From Paludibacter jiangxiensis (GTDB taxonomy: Bacteria; Bacteroidota; Bacteroidia; Bacteroidales; Paludibacteraceae), in the NCBI GenBank assembly GCA_945870155.1, contig CAMBSB010000024.1:1-45071 (forward strand): 45,071 bases of DNA. The letters are read 5' to 3'. Each line of letters starts with the position of its first letter. Position 1 is the stretch's first letter. Under the pieces are notes generated by a model that was not told the DNA's origin, searched no databases, and saw nothing but the letters and a program-made list of their open reading frames with translations. This document shows positions 42,195 to 45,071 of this stretch, one piece after another. A program made the translations under genes and the position numbers.

Positions 42195-44768
42195 ATGAAA
42201 AAAACATTTTTATCTCTCATTATTATTATAAATGCTTTTATTGCATTTTCAATTAACACAAAAACCACTTTAAATAGTGGTTGGTCGTTCGTGCGTAAAG
42301 ATATTCCCTTTGCCAGTCTTACCGATAGCACTTTTAAAGAGTTTCAGCCTGTAAATATTCCTCACAGTTGGAATACGCAGGACGTTCTAGACCTTGACCC
42401 ACTTTATTATATGGGTGTGGGTTGGTACAAACGCAATTTAGTGTTGGACAATGGCTACAAAGGAAAGAAAGTGTATCTCTATTTTGAAGGTGTGAATTTG
42501 GAAGCCAATGTGTATCTCAATGGCGAAAAAATTGGGAACCATAAAGGTGGATATACAGCTTTTTGCATCGACATTACCGATAAATTGAATTGGAATGAAC
42601 TTGGTTCCTCCAATTTATTGGCAGTTAGGGCAGATAATGCAATTAACAACGACATTTCACCTTTAAGTGCCGATTTTACAAAACTTGGCGGCATTTATCG
42701 TGACGTGTGGTTGATGACTTCGGAGCAAGTTCATTTCGACCGTTTAGATCATGCCTCATCAGGAGTGTACATTCAAACACCACTTGTTAGCAACGAAAAA
42801 GCCGAAGTGAAAGTTAAAGCCAAGTTGGTGAATGACAAACTAATTCCATCTCAATTAGTTCTTGTGAATTCAATCAGTGATAAGCATGGAAAGGAAGTAA
42901 AAACCGTTCGTACAAAAGTGCAACTTAAAGCTGGCCAATCTTTGGATATAACTACTATCATGAATGTAGAAAATCCCCAACTTTGGTCACCCGAAATGCC
43001 TACGTTGTACACTGTAAAAACGTCGATTGTTGACACTAAAACGAATCAGGTGATTGACGAAGTGAAAAATCCACTCGGTTTCCGTTGGTATCGGTTTGAC
43101 CCCAATGAAGGGTTTTTCCTCAATGGTGCACATTATAAATTAGTTGGTGTAAACGACCATCAGGATTTCGACGGACGTGCCAACGCTGTGCCCGATGAAT
43201 ACAAACTCAACGATGTGAAGCTTATAAAGGAAATGGGCATCAACTTTGTGCGGGTTTCACATTATCCGTACGACCGTTCATTTCTCGAAGCTTGTGACAA
43301 ACAAGGTATTATAACATGGATGGAAACGCCCACAGTTGATCAGATTAATCCTACCAAGGAGTTTTTCGATAATTGTAAATTTCAACAATTGGATATGATT
43401 AAACAATACTACAATCATCCAAGCGTAGTAATGTGGGGGTATATGAATGAAATTCTGATGTTTATGTATTGGAATAAACCCAATGCTGAATATCTCTATA
43501 CCAAAGTATTGGAACTTGCCAAGCAATTAGATTCGCTTACATTGGCCGAAGATCCATATCGGGTTACCGTGATGGCTTGCCACCCCGAAGAACTCTACAA
43601 CCGCACCAAAATTGCCGATGTGCCCATGGTGATAGGTTGGAATCTTTATCACGGGTGGTATTATTCTGATAACAAAGAGTTTGGCGTATTTATGGATACA
43701 GAGCACAAAAATCATCCCAATCGTTGCCACATTATCAGTGAGTATGGAGCTGGAAGTGCCGATTTCCTTCATGCCGATTCTACCATTCGGCAGGATTATT
43801 CAGCCGAAGCACAGCAAAATGTGCTTGAGGGTTTTCAGCGTCAAATCAGCGAGCGTCCATACATTGCTGGTTCGGCAGTTTGGAATTTTGCCGATTTCAA
43901 TTCCAGTGTTCGTCGCGAAATAACACCAAATTACAACAACAAAGGATTGGTAAATCACCTGCGCGAACCTAAAGATGTTTATTATTTCTATCAATCAAAA
44001 TTGACTACCAAGCCGCTGATTCATATCGCTACCAAAGGATGGACTAACAGAATAGCATTGGCCGATAATGGTGATAGTTGTAAAACGCAAGTATTGAAAG
44101 TATATACCAATTTACCCGAATTGGAACTTTTCCACAATGGAAAATCATTGGGAGTAAAGAAAATCAAGGAATATTCAGTATCGTGGAAAGTAGCTTTTGT
44201 AAAGGGCGATAACCACATGATAGCCAAAAGTACGGATGGAAGTCAATTGATTGATTTTAAAAATATCACCATGCAACTTTATCCCAATAAATTTGATGAA
44301 AACTTCGAGCAACTGGCTGTAAATGTCGGTTCAAACTGTTATTACGTTGACCCACGCTCTGGACTCACTTGGCTGCCGGATAAAACCTATTCTTCAGGAA
44401 ATTATGGTTATATCGATGCTGATACTATCAAAAGCAAATCGCTTTTACCTATGTACAACATTATTGGAACCAATGTTGATGGGCTTTTCCGCCATCACCG
44501 CGAAAACCTGAAATCATACAAAATAGATGTACCAAATGGCACCTACGAAGTTGAAATTGGATTACTTCACCCATTGAAAGACAAAGTATTTAATGTTTTG
44601 GTAAACAATGAATTGATATACAAATACGAAAAATCAACCAATCCCATTATGGGAGTAAACGAAAAGAAAATTGTAGAAGTCACAGATGGTAAAGGCATTA
44701 ATATCAATTTTCAAATAAAGGAAGGAACATCAGTTTTGAGTTCGGTTTATGTAAAAAAAATGTATTAA
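42195..44768 (+). CDS. GH2 beta-galactosidase-type with C-terminal malectin-like domain
   Basis: This 857-residue exported retaining exo-beta-glycosidase has a signal peptide (1-19), a sugar-binding domain (about 22-180), an Ig-like domain (about 185-295), a TIM barrel (about 300-600), a further Ig-like domain (about 615-700) and a C-terminal malectin-like jelly roll (about 705-857). The acid/base is Glu419 in MWGYMNEILM and the nucleophile Glu516 in HIISEYGAGS. The phrases VNIPHSWNTQD and FVRVSHYPYDRSFLEACDKQG fit GH2. The malectin-like module may anchor it to glycan. Galactosidase is the usual prediction; glucuronidase or arabinopyranosidase activity cannot be excluded. The second GH74 starts 19 bases after its stop. 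Confidence 0.88.
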   Translation: MKKTFLSLIIIINAFIAFSINTKTTLNSGWSFVRKDIPFASLTDSTFKEFQPVNIPHSWNTQDVLDLDPLYYMGVGWYKRNLVLDNGYKGKKVYLYFEGVNLEANVYLNGEKIGNHKGGYTAFCIDITDKLNWNELGSSNLLAVRADNAINNDISPLSADFTKLGGIYRDVWLMTSEQVHFDRLDHASSGVYIQTPLVSNEKAEVKVKAKLVNDKLIPSQLVLVNSISDKHGKEVKTVRTKVQLKAGQSLDITTIMNVENPQLWSPEMPTLYTVKTSIVDTKTNQVIDEVKNPLGFRWYRFDPNEGFFLNGAHYKLVGVNDHQDFDGRANAVPDEYKLNDVKLIKEMGINFVRVSHYPYDRSFLEACDKQGIITWMETPTVDQINPTKEFFDNCKFQQLDMIKQYYNHPSVVMWGYMNEILMFMYWNKPNAEYLYTKVLELAKQLDSLTLAEDPYRVTVMACHPEELYNRTKIADVPMVIGWNLYHGWYYSDNKEFGVFMDTEHKNHPNRCHIISEYGAGSADFLHADSTIRQDYSAEAQQNVLEGFQRQISERPYIAGSAVWNFADFNSSVRREITPNYNNKGLVNHLREPKDVYYFYQSKLTTKPLIHIATKGWTNRIALADNGDSCKTQVLKVYTNLPELELFHNGKSLGVKKIKEYSVSWKVAFVKGDNHMIAKSTDGSQLIDFKNITMQLYPNKFDENFEQLAVNVGSNCYYVDPRSGLTWLPDKTYSSGNYGYIDADTIKSKSLLPMYNIIGTNVDGLFRHHRENLKSYKIDVPNGTYEVEIGLLHPLKDKVFNVLVNNELIYKYEKSTNPIMGVNEKKIVEVTDGKGININFQIKEGTSVLSSVYVKKMY

Positions 44769-44787
44769 ACAAAAAGTCCATCAAATC

Positions 44788-45071
44788 ATGAAAAAGTTAA
44801 ATATCTTAAAAATCTGGAGTTTTTTGTTCGGAGTTTTTTTAATTCAAAATATTAATTCACAGACCTACACCTGGAAAAATGTCAATTTACAAGGTATGGG
44901 TTACGTGACAGGAATGGCTATTCATCCTACTAGTAATGATATATACATTCGCATGGACGCAGGTGGAGCCATGCGTTGGGATAATGCTACTTCCAGTTGG
45001 AATCCTATTACTGATGGGAAAATTGCTAAGTATAATGTGGAAGGGCTTGCCCTTAATCCGAGCAATGAGAA
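44788..45071 (+). CDS. Second GH74-family protein (5' part only)
   Basis: The first 94 codons of a secreted GH74 protein run off the window end. A signal peptide (about 1-25, ending NINSQ) is followed by TWKNVNLQGMGYVTGM and DIYIRMDAGGAMRWD, which contains the first catalytic Asp of the family. The mature N-terminus is closely similar to that of the GH74 at 23555 (TWKSVNLQGMGYVTGM), so the two are paralogues. It continues the CE15-GH35-GH94-like-GH2-GH2 operon. The second catalytic Asp and any sorting domain lie outside the window. Confidence 0.82.
   Translation, partial: MKKLNILKIWSFLFGVFLIQNINSQTYTWKNVNLQGMGYVTGMAIHPTSNDIYIRMDAGGAMRWDNATSSWNPITDGKIAKYNVEGLALNPSNE

Noticed and set aside
1-45071. 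tRNA, rRNA, CRISPR array, transposase or integrase genes
   Set aside because: I looked for cloverleaf-like blocks, regularly spaced repeats and transposase-like frames and saw none; the only repeats are short hairpins and the listed inverted repeats.

Overview
The window is a large polysaccharide utilization locus (PUL) from an AT-rich member of the Bacteroidota. The evidence is a SusC/SusD pair, a hybrid two-component regulator (HTCS), a FecR/ECF sigma pair, SPII lipoproteins, TAnnTTTG-type promoter boxes, and several secreted proteins with type IX secretion (T9SS) sorting domains. T9SS argues against Bacteroides itself and fits Paludibacter-like Bacteroidales or related lineages; this is an inference, because no rRNA or other marker is present.

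Layout. 1-78: possible tail of a + strand gene, then a strong terminator. 170-1739 (-): ECF sigma factor and FecR anti-sigma factor. 1954-2320 (-): broken 3' end of a GH3 beta-glucosidase gene fused to the end of the next gene. 2307-9931 (-): GH2, GH43, GH43-CBM6, a parallel beta-helix protein and a CBM9-like T9SS protein. 10208-12181 (-): GH97 lipoprotein. 12287-16570 (-): HTCS. 16917-22760 (+): SusC, SusD and a surface glycan-binding lipoprotein. 22761-23554: terminator hairpin, nested inverted repeats and a small exported ORF. 23555-25987 (+): GH74. 26093-30282 (+): CE2-like esterase, GH37-like and GH30. 30496-33764 (+): two modular T9SS surface proteins. 33872-44768 (+): CE15 glucuronoyl esterase, GH35, an exported GH94/GH36-like (alpha/alpha)6-barrel protein, a mannosidase-type GH2 and a galactosidase-type GH2. 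44788 to the end: a second, truncated GH74.

How it works together. T9SS proteins (GH74, CE2-like esterase, carbohydrate-binding modules) would act on the cell surface or be released. SusD and the lipoprotein would capture oligosaccharides for SusC import. Periplasmic enzymes (GH2, GH35, GH43, GH97, GH30, GH37-like, GH94-like) would then remove galactosyl, arabinosyl, xylosyl, glucosyl or mannosyl units. The HTCS senses an oligosaccharide in the periplasm and drives transcription; a TATGTACA box recurring in four upstream regions is a candidate operator. Two GH74 genes, GH35/GH2/GH43 and acetyl-esterase capacity point to a substituted hemicellulose such as galactosylated or arabinosylated xyloglucan. 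CE15 adds cleavage of glucuronoyl esters as found in lignin-carbohydrate complexes. No GH31 alpha-xylosidase, GH5, GH9 or GH10 is visible, so the substrate assignment remains an inference.

Most interesting items: the GH3 deletion remnant whose sequence now supplies the GH2 C-terminus; a GH43 lacking one of the three catalytic acids; the exported GH94-like protein; the exported GH37-like/GH30 pair; the recurring TATGTACA box; and the structured non-coding region before the first GH74. I found no tRNA, rRNA, CRISPR array, transposase or phage gene.
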